Positions 1-9,800 of a stretch of 64,000 nucleotides of DNA are shown here, in pieces. Both the position numbers and the translations under genes were made by a program. The stretch comes from Niastella caeni. Lineage in GTDB: Bacteria > Bacteroidota > Bacteroidia > Chitinophagales > Chitinophagaceae. The stretch lies in NCBI RefSeq assembly GCF_004834005.1, contig NZ_STFF01000010.1:1-64000 (forward strand). Direction: 5' to 3'. The notes under the pieces are model-generated. The model was not told the DNA's origin. It did not search any database and worked only from the letters and a program-made list of their open reading frames with translations. How positions within the stretch are numbered: position 1 is the stretch's first letter; each line of letters starts with the position of its first letter.

Positions 1-34
1 ACAACAATGCGGGAGAGTAGGTAGCTGCCATATT
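1..34 (+). rRNA. rrf: 5S ribosomal RNA, 3' end only (partial)
   Basis: The first bases contain GGGAGAGTAGGTAGCTGCC, which matches the conserved 3' part of bacterial 5S rRNA (the GGGAGAGTAGGT helix strand followed by the closing-helix strand). The rest lies outside the window, so an rRNA operon probably ends here. A strong terminator hairpin with a T-run follows directly, as expected at the end of an rRNA operon. The exact 3' end is uncertain by a few bases because the pairing 5' strand cannot be seen. Confidence 0.8.
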
Positions 35-41
35 TATTGAA

Positions 42-80
42 AAAGCCTTTCAACTTGTGTTGAGAGGCTTTTTTGTTTTT
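42..80 (+). terminator. Rho-independent terminator of the rRNA operon
   Basis: A 12-bp stem (43-54 pairs with 59-70, AAGCCTTTCAAC/GTTGAGAGGCTT with one mismatch) and a 4-nt loop are followed by TTTTGTTTTT. It lies directly after the 5S end. Confidence 0.85.
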
Positions 81-84
81 AGGA

Positions 85-360
85 ATACAGGGGAAGCTGC
101 AAGCCATAAGCTATAAGCCGTAAGCCGTAAGCCGTAAGCTGCAAGCCGGCGCGGCAACGCTTACTCGTTGCCTTGTTGTCTTTTTGCCTTCAGTATTGCT
201 TGCAGCTTGAAGCTTGTAGCTTGCAGCGTGTAGCTCACGCTGCTTTACTCGTTGCCTTGTTGCCTTTTTGCCTTCTGTATTGCTTGCAGCTTGAAGCTTG
301 TAGCTTGCAGCTTGAAGCTTGAAGCCTGCAGCCTGAAGCCTGAAGCCTGCAGCGTACAAT
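85..360. repeat. Degenerate tandem array, period about 7 bp
   Basis: The stretch is built from near-identical heptamers of the form AGCTTGA, AGCTTGT, AGCTTGC and AGCCTGA, and their complements (GCTGTAA, GCTATAA). They are interrupted by a block resembling GTTGCCTTGTTGCC that occurs twice. It fills the gap between the rRNA operon and the GH125 gene. Open frames across it are repeat artefacts. The same repeat type recurs in many gaps of the window. Confidence 0.8.
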
Positions 361-435
361 TCTTCATTGAACATTCGATATTCAGTATTCAATTACTTGC
401 TAAATACATAGCTTTACTTCCAAACATATGCTCAT

Positions 436-1857
436 ATGAAAAGAAGGAGCTTTATTCAAAACACTACTTTAGCCGGCGCCGGTTTACTGCTTGGTAACCT
501 GCGCGGCTTCTCAGCAGAAGATCAATTTGAACAATTCCCCGTGGTACGCACCCCGGCCGATAAACGGAACTTCACCAGCGAAGCCGTAGAAAAAGCGATC
601 AAAGAATTTCAGGCCAATGTGAAACAACCCGAATTAGCCTGGTTATTTGAAAACTGTTTCCCCAATACACTCGACACCACCGTATTTCACACCACACAGC
701 ATGGCCGGCCCGACACCTACGTGATCACCGGTGATATCGACGCCATGTGGTTGCGCGACAGCAGCGCCCAGGTGTGGCCTTACCTCGCGTTTATGTTGCA
801 GGATAAACCGCTGCAACAACTGGTTGCCGGCGTTATCAACAAGCAAACGGCCTTTATCTTAAAAGATCCCTATGCCAATGCGTTTTATAATGATCCCGAG
901 AAAAAGAGCGAATGGGAGAAAGACCATACCGACATGAAACCCGGTGTGCATGAACGCAAGTGGGAGATCGATTCGCTGTGCTATCCTATCCGCCTGGCAT
1001 ACCGCTACTGGAAGTTGAGCGGCGACACCACGCCGTTCGATGCACAATGGCAACAGGCAATCAAGTCTATTCATACCGTCTTTCGCGATCAGCAACGCAA
1101 GAACGGGAATGGAGCATATAAATTTGAACGCACCACCCCGAAGGCTACCGATACCTTGCCAATGAACGGCTATGGGTACCCGGTAAAACCGGTTGGCCTC
1201 ATCTGCTCGGCATTCCGGCCAAGTGATGATGCCACCGTATATTCATTCCTTATTCCATCCAACTTCTTTGCAGTAATAAGTTTGCGGCAGGCGGCTGAAA
1301 TGTTTACGGCAATTGTAAAAGATACCACCACCGCCGCGCAATTAAATGCACTGGCCAGTGAAGTGGAGAAAGCCCTGCAGCAATACGCTACGGTCAATCA
1401 CCCAACGTTTGGAAAAATATATGCCTATGAAGTGAACGGCTTTGGCAGTTATAACCTCATGGATGATGCCAATGTGCCCAGTCTGCTCGGCATGCCGTAC
1501 CTCGGTTCGGTAAAAGCCACTGATCCGGTGTATCTGAATACGCGCCGCTTTGTATTGTCGAAGGAGAATCCTTTCTTCTTTAAAGGCGCGGCCGGTGAAG
1601 GCATTGGCGGCCCGCACGTTGGGCAGGATATGATCTGGCCCATGGGCATCATTATGCGCGGGCTTACCAGCACCAGCGATGCAGAGATCAAAAGCTGTAT
1701 TCAATCATTGCAGAAAACCCATGCCGGAACAGGTTTCATGCATGAGTCTTTTCATAAAGATGATCCAAAGAAATTCAGCCGTTCCTGGTTCGCCTGGGCG
1801 AATACGTTGTTTGGAGAGTTTTTGTGGAAAGCGTATAAAATGAATAAGCTAATGTGA
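436..1857 (+). CDS. Glycoside hydrolase family 125, exo-alpha-1,6-mannosidase-like, exported
   Basis: The product of 473 residues resembles GH125 (formerly DUF1237) enzymes, which release mannose from alpha-1,6-linked mannosides. Family-like blocks are visible: GDIDAMWLRDS near residue 97, an EGIGGPHVGQDMIWPMG-type block near 388, and the C-terminal block SWFAWANTLFGEFLW. The length is typical. The N-terminus begins MKRRSF and continues into a small-residue hydrophobic segment, a likely Tat signal, so the enzyme is probably periplasmic. It is the first gene of the polysaccharide-degrading region and convergent with the GH78 gene. The exact substrate is inferred from family membership only. 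Confidence 0.9.
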   Translation: MKRRSFIQNTTLAGAGLLLGNLRGFSAEDQFEQFPVVRTPADKRNFTSEAVEKAIKEFQANVKQPELAWLFENCFPNTLDTTVFHTTQHGRPDTYVITGDIDAMWLRDSSAQVWPYLAFMLQDKPLQQLVAGVINKQTAFILKDPYANAFYNDPEKKSEWEKDHTDMKPGVHERKWEIDSLCYPIRLAYRYWKLSGDTTPFDAQWQQAIKSIHTVFRDQQRKNGNGAYKFERTTPKATDTLPMNGYGYPVKPVGLICSAFRPSDDATVYSFLIPSNFFAVISLRQAAEMFTAIVKDTTTAAQLNALASEVEKALQQYATVNHPTFGKIYAYEVNGFGSYNLMDDANVPSLLGMPYLGSVKATDPVYLNTRRFVLSKENPFFFKGAAGEGIGGPHVGQDMIWPMGIIMRGLTSTSDAEIKSCIQSLQKTHAGTGFMHESFHKDDPKKFSRSWFAWANTLFGEFLWKAYKMNKLM

Positions 1858-1875
1858 TAATATGCTAATGTGCTA

Positions 1876-2064
1876 ATGGAATACAGCTGCAAGCTGCACG
1901 CTGCACGCGAATACAAGCTGAAAGCTTAAGGCTGAAGGCCTAAAGCGGAAAGCGGAGTGCGGCAGATAAAAGCCGAAAGCGATTATATTTTGCTTTCGGC
2001 TTTGCTTTTATGCCTCGTTGCCTTTATGACCTGGCGCCAGCCCCTACTCGCCACTAGCCACTAG
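1876..2064. repeat. Intergenic mosaic repeat between convergent genes
   Basis: It contains heptamer-like units (AGCTGCAAGCTGCACGC type), then the hairpin listed separately, then a block around 2012-2064 (GTTGCCTTTATG, GGCGCCAGCCCCTACTCG, CACTAGCCACTAGC). Nearly the same blocks occur in reverse complement at 55740-55815, also at a convergent gene junction. This points to a dispersed element family rather than local slippage. Confidence 0.7.
1969..2003. terminator. Bidirectional hairpin terminator between GH125 and GH78
   Basis: The perfect 12-bp stem AAAGCCGAAAGC/GCTTTCGGCTTT encloses an 11-nt AT-rich loop. It lies between two convergent genes and has A-rich and T-rich flanks, so it can serve both. 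The same stem recurs at 55833-55867. Confidence 0.7.
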
Positions 2065-4710
2065 CTATCTGCTTCTACTTACATCAAATGAATATCTCCC
2101 CGATACCAGTTCATGCACTTTATTACCCAATGTAAGCGTAGCGGTAGAATTAGGGGGTACTACAACGGTATAAACTATTTTTCTGCCGCTTCTTTTCCAC
2201 GACGACACAATTGTGCCATAGGGCGATTCATGCGTAACTTCCACCTGGTTCAAACTTTTTATAAAATACGGTTGTAATAAAATGTGTTTAAAACCGGCAC
2301 TGCCGGCATCCGGTTTAATACCGCCCAATGCTTTGTACAACCAGGCGCCAATTTCGCCAAACATAATATGGTTCATTGAAATATCATTTGCGGCATCTAT
2401 CTTCCAGTTCTCATACAGTGTAGTGGCGCCATTTACGATCCACCAGCCCCAGGAAGGATAGGTTTCACGCGCCGCTAATGTATACGCCAATTCCGCATAA
2501 CCATTTTCACTCAATGCATTCAGGATCGATTTGGTGCCCAATAAGCCTACGTCCAGGTGATTGCTGTCGGCCTGTACGCGCTTCGCCAGGTTGGCCGCTA
2601 CTTTCGATACCAACGTATCCGGTACCACGCCCCAGCATAAAGGAAAACTTAATTCGGTTTGTACGCCATTGCCATAAATGCCTGTTGCTGCATTCAGGTA
2701 TTTGTTGTTGATCGCGTTCCTGATCTTTGTTGCTAATGCTGCATATTTTTCAGCATCTGCCTTTCGGCCAAACATACCCGCTGCTTTCGCTAATATCCTG
2801 GCATCTGTAAAATAGTAAATGGAAGACGTAAGCTCAACCGGTGATTTTGATTTCACCGGCACCCAGTCGCCCAGTCCCCACGTAGTTAAGCCGGTGGGGT
2901 AGAGCTGGTCGATGTGATCAACATAGCGTTTAATGTTTTCATAACAACGGGATAACAACGTGGTATCACCATAGAACAAATAAATGTTCCAGGGAATAAT
3001 GGCAATGGTGCTGGTCCAGTCGGGACCATTGGCCCATTCATAACCCCAGCCACTGGTGGGAATAATAGCCGGCAACACGCCGTTGGCCTGTTGTTCATCC
3101 TGGTGATCGGCCAGCCATTTTTCATACACGGTAATTCCGTCAAAACTGTACAGGCCCGTCTCCACGGCTATATGCGCGTCGCCCGTCCAGCCATTCTTTT
3201 CCCGTTGCGGACAATCGGTAGGATATCCATACAGGTTCGACAGATACGAATTATTCGTCGCGCGCCAGATCTTATTAATAGTAGGGTTAGAAGTAGTGAA
3301 TTGTCCAACCGGCGGTACATCGCTGTGCATAAAATAGCCTGTCAAACTTTCTTTGGTTAATGTCACCGGTGCGCTGGAGGTTACTTCTACATATTGAAAC
3401 CCTTTGTAATTAAAGCGGGGCTCAAAGCTTTCATTCTCTTTACCACTGGTAATAAAAATATCTGTACCAAATGGATCGGCTGTTCCTACCGGCCGGTAGT
3501 GCACATCGATGTTCGACAAGTCAACATGTCCATCAGGCCGTAAGCGCTCGCCATGCTTTAATCGCAGCACCGTACCCGCTGGTGCTTTTACGGTAATGTT
3601 ACTTACTCCGGCAATATTCCGGCCCAGGTCAAATACATAACACGTATCATTAAATACACGTATTGATTGTGCAGGGATGGTTTCAACGGCACGCACCGGT
3701 TGCATTACCTGTGCCACTATATTGGTAGAAGGCGCAGACCGGTAGATCACTTCTTTCCATTTTTTATCATCAAAGCCGGGTTCACTCCAACCCGGTTGTT
3801 CCAGTCGCGCATCATAATGTTCGCCGGTATAAATGCTGTTGAAGATGACCGGGCTTAATGCTGTTTTCCAGTCTTTACCACTGGTGATCGTTTCCACACT
3901 GCCGTCCTCGTACGTTATGCGCACATCCATACAAAACGTTGGCCGGTTGCGCCAGGGTGCTTCATGAAAATACCATACGGCGGTTGACTGATGATTGTAC
4001 CACCCATTGCCCAACAATACGCCAATGGCGTTTTTACCGTTTTGCAATTGGCTGGTGATATCGTGCGTTACATACAACGTACGGCGGTCGAACCGGGTGT
4101 ACATAGGGTCGAGGCGGTGATCGCCGATCTTCTTTCCATTAAAATATAATTCATATAATCCGGCCACTGCAATGTAAGCGCGGGCCGATCGTATCTTCTT
4201 ACTAATGGTAAACGTCTTTCTGAAATAGGGCGCTTGTTTAATGGCAATGTCGCGACTGTCGCTGATCCAAGCGCCTTGCCAGCCATGTGCGCCCCCTGGC
4301 GGATTCATCATGCCGGTCTCAAAACTATTGACCGTTGCCAGTGGTGATGGCTGGTTATTGTGGTCCCACACCTGTACCGTATAATAATACCGCGTGAACG
4401 GTTGCAGAGGTTCACCCTGGTAAGTTGTCAATTGCGCCGCAGATGCTACCTGTCCGGTTTGCCAGCTGTTACCTGTGCCTTTACTAACGGCCAATGAGTC
4501 GGCGCCAACGATGAGTTGCCAGGCGGTTTGTTTAGCACCGTTGCGGGTATCCTGCAGCTTCCACGATAACCGGGGATGCGCCACATCGATACCTAATGGA
4601 CCTTTTAAATATTCGCATTGCAGATCCACGGGGATACAATGTTGTTGTGCAAAGGAGGTAACAGGCAGCAGTAATAAAATAATATATTTCAAACGGATGG
4701 CTGATTGCAT
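2065..4710 (-). CDS. Alpha-L-rhamnosidase, glycoside hydrolase family 78
   Basis: The 881-residue protein has the multidomain layout of GH78: an N-terminal fibronectin-like domain (ECEYLKGPLGID..PRLSWKL type), carbohydrate-binding beta domains, an (alpha/alpha)6 barrel and a C-terminal beta domain. The DCPQREKNGWTGDAH block matches the family motif carrying the catalytic acid Glu, and MNHIMFGEIGAWLY matches the block carrying the base Glu. The first about 21 residues form a Sec signal ending in FAQQ. The enzyme probably removes terminal alpha-L-rhamnose in the periplasm. It is transcribed toward GH125 and shares a terminator with it. Length is normal for the family. Confidence 0.93.
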   Translation of the reverse strand: MQSAIRLKYIILLLLPVTSFAQQHCIPVDLQCEYLKGPLGIDVAHPRLSWKLQDTRNGAKQTAWQLIVGADSLAVSKGTGNSWQTGQVASAAQLTTYQGEPLQPFTRYYYTVQVWDHNNQPSPLATVNSFETGMMNPPGGAHGWQGAWISDSRDIAIKQAPYFRKTFTISKKIRSARAYIAVAGLYELYFNGKKIGDHRLDPMYTRFDRRTLYVTHDITSQLQNGKNAIGVLLGNGWYNHQSTAVWYFHEAPWRNRPTFCMDVRITYEDGSVETITSGKDWKTALSPVIFNSIYTGEHYDARLEQPGWSEPGFDDKKWKEVIYRSAPSTNIVAQVMQPVRAVETIPAQSIRVFNDTCYVFDLGRNIAGVSNITVKAPAGTVLRLKHGERLRPDGHVDLSNIDVHYRPVGTADPFGTDIFITSGKENESFEPRFNYKGFQYVEVTSSAPVTLTKESLTGYFMHSDVPPVGQFTTSNPTINKIWRATNNSYLSNLYGYPTDCPQREKNGWTGDAHIAVETGLYSFDGITVYEKWLADHQDEQQANGVLPAIIPTSGWGYEWANGPDWTSTIAIIPWNIYLFYGDTTLLSRCYENIKRYVDHIDQLYPTGLTTWGLGDWVPVKSKSPVELTSSIYYFTDARILAKAAGMFGRKADAEKYAALATKIRNAINNKYLNAATGIYGNGVQTELSFPLCWGVVPDTLVSKVAANLAKRVQADSNHLDVGLLGTKSILNALSENGYAELAYTLAARETYPSWGWWIVNGATTLYENWKIDAANDISMNHIMFGEIGAWLYKALGGIKPDAGSAGFKHILLQPYFIKSLNQVEVTHESPYGTIVSSWKRSGRKIVYTVVVPPNSTATLTLGNKVHELVSGRYSFDVSRSR

Positions 4711-5023
4711 GATGCTGTTATGTGGTTTTAAGCGAAATATAGTGAATTAGCAAATACCAGGTAGTAAGCAGATTTAAGCCCTGCTAGCTACTTGCCACTA
4801 GCTACTAGCTTTTCACAAACCTGTATTGCCAATTTCTGCATGCCACGTTTTTAAACCACACTGTGTGGCTTTTACTATTATTAAATTATTTACTACTGCG
4901 TAACAAATCCAGCCGTAACAACATCCCTTATGTGCAAATCTTTGGCATGAAATTTCGCTATGGGTAAGCGCATTTTAAATAGTATGCAGTGCATAACACC
5001 TTATTATGACTAAACTATTATTC
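4711..5023. other. Intergenic region between divergent GH78 and DUF6528 genes
   Basis: It holds a short repeat of the GCTAGCTACTTGCCACTAGC type at about 4778-4812, and otherwise AT-rich sequence that must carry the promoters of both divergent genes. I found no convincing small gene or RNA. Confidence 0.5.
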
Positions 5024-6058
5024 ATGAGAAAAAGCATTTCCGTATCACTGTTCCTTTCCCTGTTCTTTGCATTAGGATGCACCCGGGAAATGTCACAGAC
5101 ACCTGCTACCGATGATGGTACCGGATTACTCACTACAGAAGCGCTTGCCGTTGAGGAAGCTACAGCCAAAGAAATGATCATCTGCGATCAGAAGAATGGC
5201 CGGATCGTAATGGTTGATGTTGCCAACAGTAATAAAATAACCTGGGAATGGAAACCCACCGCATCTTATGCTGCTATACGTTCAGGTGCGCAGGGCTGGT
5301 TCAGCAACATCAGCGAAGCCAAACCCATTTACAGTGGCAAATATATACTGGCCACTGCATCAGGCGGTGGTGTGGCCATCATCAATGTATCTACTAAAAA
5401 AGCCATCTGGTACGATTATGCCGGTGGCAATACCCACTCTGCAGAAGTGTTGCCCAATGGTAATGTGGTTACGGCATCTACAACCGGCGGTTACCTGTTG
5501 ATCTTCACCGTTGATTCACATATCAATGATGACAGTAAACAAGGCGGCAAGGTCTCCTTCGAAGATGTGCACAACGTGGTATGGGATAAAACCAATAAAC
5601 TGTTATGGGCAGCCGGTAAAGATAAATTGAAAGCATTCAGCTATAACAATAGTTGCGGTAGTCCGGCCCTCACTTTGAAAAAGACGTATACCATGCCGCA
5701 GGGCAATGCGCATGACCTGTTCCCGGTGCATGGCAGTACCACTGAGCTCTGGTTATCGAACAGCAACCATGTTTATAAATTCAATGTATCTACCGGTACG
5801 TTTACACTCATTAAAAATTCAGCAGGCGCTAATATCACTAAAGTAAAATCCATCAGCAGTGGCCCCAGTGGTTATACTACTATTATAGATGCGGCCAATG
5901 GCAAAGGTGGTGAAAGCTGGCGTACCGATGTGATCACCGATCTCAATGGCGCTACCGTTTTCAAGAACACCAGCTTCGGCATGTACAAAGCACGCTGGCG
6001 GCTCGTCAACTCTTTCAGCTATCCCGGTGGCGATAGCTTTCACGAGTGCACACACTAG
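5024..6058 (+). CDS. DUF6528-family beta-propeller lipoprotein
   Basis: From the ATG at 5024 the product is 344 residues and begins MRKSISVSL, with a signal peptide and the lipobox LGC. An ATG at 5006 would add six residues in front and give a less typical signal. The body has repeated strands such as GRIVMVDVANS, GGGVAIINVSTKKAIWYD and TGGYLLIF, resembling WD/PQQ-like propeller blades. I recognise it as the Bacteroidota DUF6528 type. The function is unknown; its place beside glycan-degrading genes suggests a surface or periplasmic glycan-related role. Confidence 0.75.
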   Translation: MRKSISVSLFLSLFFALGCTREMSQTPATDDGTGLLTTEALAVEEATAKEMIICDQKNGRIVMVDVANSNKITWEWKPTASYAAIRSGAQGWFSNISEAKPIYSGKYILATASGGGVAIINVSTKKAIWYDYAGGNTHSAEVLPNGNVVTASTTGGYLLIFTVDSHINDDSKQGGKVSFEDVHNVVWDKTNKLLWAAGKDKLKAFSYNNSCGSPALTLKKTYTMPQGNAHDLFPVHGSTTELWLSNSNHVYKFNVSTGTFTLIKNSAGANITKVKSISSGPSGYTTIIDAANGKGGESWRTDVITDLNGATVFKNTSFGMYKARWRLVNSFSYPGGDSFHECTH

Positions 6059-6078
6059 GTTATAGGTGTATGAAAGAT

Positions 6079-6113
6079 AAAGGCCTGGCGCGTAATAGTG
6101 CCGGGCCTTTCTT
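6079..6113. terminator. Bidirectional terminator
   Basis: The stem AAAGGCCTGGCGC/GTGCCGGGCCTTT (6079-6110) is followed by T-rich sequence. It lies in the 58-bp gap between the convergent DUF6528 and response-regulator genes. Confidence 0.8.
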
Positions 6114-6116
6114 TTA

Positions 6117-6890
6117 TTACAACTCTTTATGCTTTTGAACGGCATAATCCGTTGGCGTTACCCCAAACTGCTTATGAAAATTACGGGCGAAATTGCTTTG
6201 CGAACTAAAGCCGGTCATGGCGGCAATCTCATACATTTTGTAATCGCCGGCGGCCAGCAGCCCGGCGGCTTTTTTTAATCGCGTAATGTTTATCAGTTCG
6301 ATGGGCGTAAGGTCGCTGATCGCTTTTATTTTTCTGTACAGTGTAACCCGGCTCATATTCATATGCCGCGCCAGTTGCTCCACATCCAGCTCCACTTCTT
6401 CTATGTGCTCCATAATGGTATTGTGCAGAGAGGCTAAGAAATGTTCATCCGATCGCGTGTGTGCCATACTATTGATGTGCACGAGTGGTGAACTGGCAAA
6501 ATATTCCCGCAGCGTATTGCGGTTGGCAAGCAGGCTGGCAATCTGCGCCTGCAAATGTTCTTTCGAAAAAGGCTTTTCAATATAGGCATCGGCGCCCAGC
6601 TCCAGTCCCTGCACTTTTGCCTGGATGGTGTTCTTCGCCGTTAACATAATGATGGGGATATGCGAATGCTCTACATTCGATTTAATGATCCTGCATAATT
6701 CAAACCCGTCCATGTCCGGCATCATCACATCGCTGATGATCAACTGCACGGCATTCAACTCCAATGCCTGTAAGGCTTCCTTTCCATGCTGCGTTTTCAG
6801 CACGGTGTATTTCGGTTGCAGGATCCTTTCCAGGAAATCAAGTATTTCTTCTTCATCGTCTACTAATAATATTTTTGGTAACGTGGTCAT
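6117..6890 (-). CDS. Response regulator with AraC-type DNA-binding domain
   Basis: The 257-residue protein has a receiver domain (residues 1-120; acidic pair D11/D12, phospho-acceptor D54 in ISDVMMPDMDG, K106 in EKPF) and a C-terminal AraC HTH pair (residues about 150-255). The open frame can be extended to 6932, overlapping the kinase gene. The ATG at 6890 is preferred because MTTLPKILLVDDEE is the usual receiver start and it lies just after the kinase stop (6896). It is the output half of the two-component system with the upstream kinase and probably activates the nearby susCD-type operon. Confidence 0.93.
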   Translation of the reverse strand: MTTLPKILLVDDEEEILDFLERILQPKYTVLKTQHGKEALQALELNAVQLIISDVMMPDMDGFELCRIIKSNVEHSHIPIIMLTAKNTIQAKVQGLELGADAYIEKPFSKEHLQAQIASLLANRNTLREYFASSPLVHINSMAHTRSDEHFLASLHNTIMEHIEEVELDVEQLARHMNMSRVTLYRKIKAISDLTPIELINITRLKKAAGLLAAGDYKMYEIAAMTGFSSQSNFARNFHKQFGVTPTDYAVQKHKEL

Positions 6891-6895
6891 GGTAG

Positions 6896-9800
6896 TTATT
6901 TCTTTTTGGCTGTTGGTTGTAATGGTAAACAAAGCACGAACGTATTCATGGCAACAGGGCTGTCTTTTACAAACAGACTGCCCTGGTGTAACTGCGTCAG
7001 CGAACGGGCCAGGGTTAAACCGATGCCTGTTCCTTTTTGTTTGGTATTTTCTTTAATGCGGTAGAACGGTTCAAAGATGCGCTCCCGCATGGCAGTGGGT
7101 ATGAGCGCGCCATCGTTGGTGATGGCTATCGTAAATGTCGTATCCTCTTTCTGCACGGGAAATAATTGCGCCGTTACCTGTTGATCGGCATATTTCACTG
7201 CATTGCTTATCAGGTTGCTGAGTATCTTGTTTAAAGCGTCTTCATCTACGAGCGCAATAACCGGCGTTTCTGGTAACACCAGGTTATACTGCAGGTTCCG
7301 CTTTTTAGCCAGCGGTTGAAAACTGGTATACACGTCTTGCAACAGGTCGGTGATGTTTACCTTGGTAAAATCCAGGCTAAACCCTTTCGCTTCTGTTTGC
7401 CGGAAATCAAGGATCTGCGTGATCAGCGTCATCAACCGGTTCGTATTTCTTTCCATCGTGTTCACATCAGCGGCAATGTCGGGTAGTTCATTGATCTTTT
7501 CTATCAGGTTCTCTACCGGTCCCTTTATCAACGTAAGCGGCGTTCTTATTTCGTGGGCTACATTGGTGAAGAACTCAAACTTGGCTTCGTAAATTTCTTT
7601 CTCTTTTTTAACCTGCGATCGCTTGAGATAAGCCTGGGTCAATGAATACACGATAGCCATTACCACCGCCGCATACACCAGCCAGGCCCACCAGGTATTC
7701 CAGAAGGGTGGGGTAATGGTGATCAGCAATTGTTTCTCCTGGCTCCAACGGCCATTGGTAGCTGCGGTTAACCGGAATGTATATTGTCCCGGCGCCAGGT
7801 TGGTAAAATACACTTTACGGTTCGTCGGCAAATAGGTCCAGTTCTTATCCAACCCTTCCATCGTGTATTTGTATTCGGTTATTTCCGGACTGGTATAACT
7901 CAATGCCGCGAAATCTATGCTGAAAGATGATTCATCATATGGCAATGTAATTTCATTGGTGTATAAAATGGATTGCTGTAAGGTCGAATGCTCCTTTTGT
8001 ATCAACAGTTCTTTGTTGTGCACCTGGAAGCCGGTAATATATACCGGTGGAAGATAATGGCTGGACTCAAAATCTTCAGGCCGGAAAGCGATCATACCCT
8101 TGATGGTGCCGAAATACAATTTGCCTGTAGCATCCTTGTAACCACTGTTGTAATTGAACTGATCGTACAGCAAACCGTTGGCGGTGGTGTACAGGACCAT
8201 TTGCTGCGTAGCGGGATCTAATTTTACCAAACCTTTCGATGTAGTGATCCACAGCCGCCGGTTATTATCTTCTACCACCTTGAACACAAAATTACTGGGC
8301 AGACCGTTTTGCATGGTATAGCGCGTAAACTTTTGCCGGCTTGCATCCACCTTACACAAGCCACCACCTTCAGTGGCGATCCATAAGTTTTCCCGGCTGT
8401 CTTCACAAACCGCATTGATATCGTTGATGGATAAGTTATTGGTGTCTTGCAGATTGTTCCGAAACCGGCCCCAATGCCGGGTCAGCGGATCATAATATAA
8501 CAGTCCTTTACCATGCGTTCCTGTCCAGATAATGCCTGCATGATCTTCTGCGAGGCAACTGATAAATGCCCCGGCGGGCGTTTCGTGTAACCACTCAAAA
8601 TCAGCGGTTGCTTTTCGATAGCGATACAAGCCACCACCGCTGCCCGCATAAATTTCGCCGCGACTGCTTTGCAGCAGGGTCACAATAAAATCATTCCGGA
8701 ACGTATTGTCGCGGATGTCGCTGCCATAATGTTTAATTACTTTCCCGGTTTGCCGGTCCAGGATGTCGAGTCCATGATCGAGCGTGCCGATCCATACTTC
8801 ATTGCCCAGGATCAGCAGGCCATGAATATTGTGGTAAGCAATGCCTGTGGGCGTACCCGTTGGTTTAAAATGCGTAAAGGCGCCCGTACGTATATTCAAC
8901 TTATTAAGCCCGGCGTCTTCCGTACCGATCCACAAATGGCCATCGGCGTCCTCGCTCATTTCACGAACGGCACTGCCGCTGATGGTTTGGGTAGTGCGAT
9001 CGGGATAATACTTCGTGAATGGCGTGTAAGGTTTGGGATAATAATTCACGCCGCCGAAATACGTACCGGCCCAAAGGCCGCCTTCCCGGTCTTTACAAAG
9101 CGTATAGACCGCATTATCCGCTAAAGAATATGGATCTGAGAATTTCTTCTTCAGGTTCGTGAATTGCCGCGTAATGGTATTATAAATAAAGATGCCCGAC
9201 TCGGTGGCAAACCAGTATTCATTGTCGGTGTATTGTAAAATATCCCGCACGTAGATCGTTGTTTTATCGGCGCTGTAGATAATCAGGTCGGTGTAGGTAT
9301 TTGTAGAGATATTATACAACTTAATGCCCTGGCAGGTAGTGCCGATAAAGATCGCGTCTTTTCCTGCAGGGTAGATCTTTTTTATAAAGCAGGTAGGCAG
9401 GTGTGGTGAATGCGAAAAGACATCCTGCCCTTTGAAGGTTTGCGTAACCGTATCAAACCGTTTCACATAACCATCCATGGTGCCAAACCACATGTCTCCT
9501 GTTCCGCTCATACAAAGCGCCGTGGCATGAATGGTGCTATCTGGCGGAAATGTCGTCAACCGGCGTGTACTAAAATTGTATCTACAAACGGTATTGATGG
9601 AGCGGAACCACAGTTGTCCTTTTTGGTCCATTTGAATGTCGTTGATCTCCGGTAGTGAATCAATAAAACGAACCAACCGTTCCTTAGCATAATCAAATTG
9701 ATAGAGCCCATCCTGCGTTCCTACCCATAAACGACCGCCGGGATCAGCAAACAGGCAGTAGATAAAATCATTTTTCAGCGGGCGATTGTTCTCGTTAGCC

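Noticed and set aside
85..360. Possible CRISPR array
   Set aside because: Units are only about 7 bp, degenerate and adjacent with no unique spacers; no cas genes in the window.
111..497. Two open frames of 81-93 codons across the first repeat array
   Set aside because: Their translation is a repeat of ACSLKLE/YKLQAAS-type words produced by the 7-bp array; no start context or protein-like composition.
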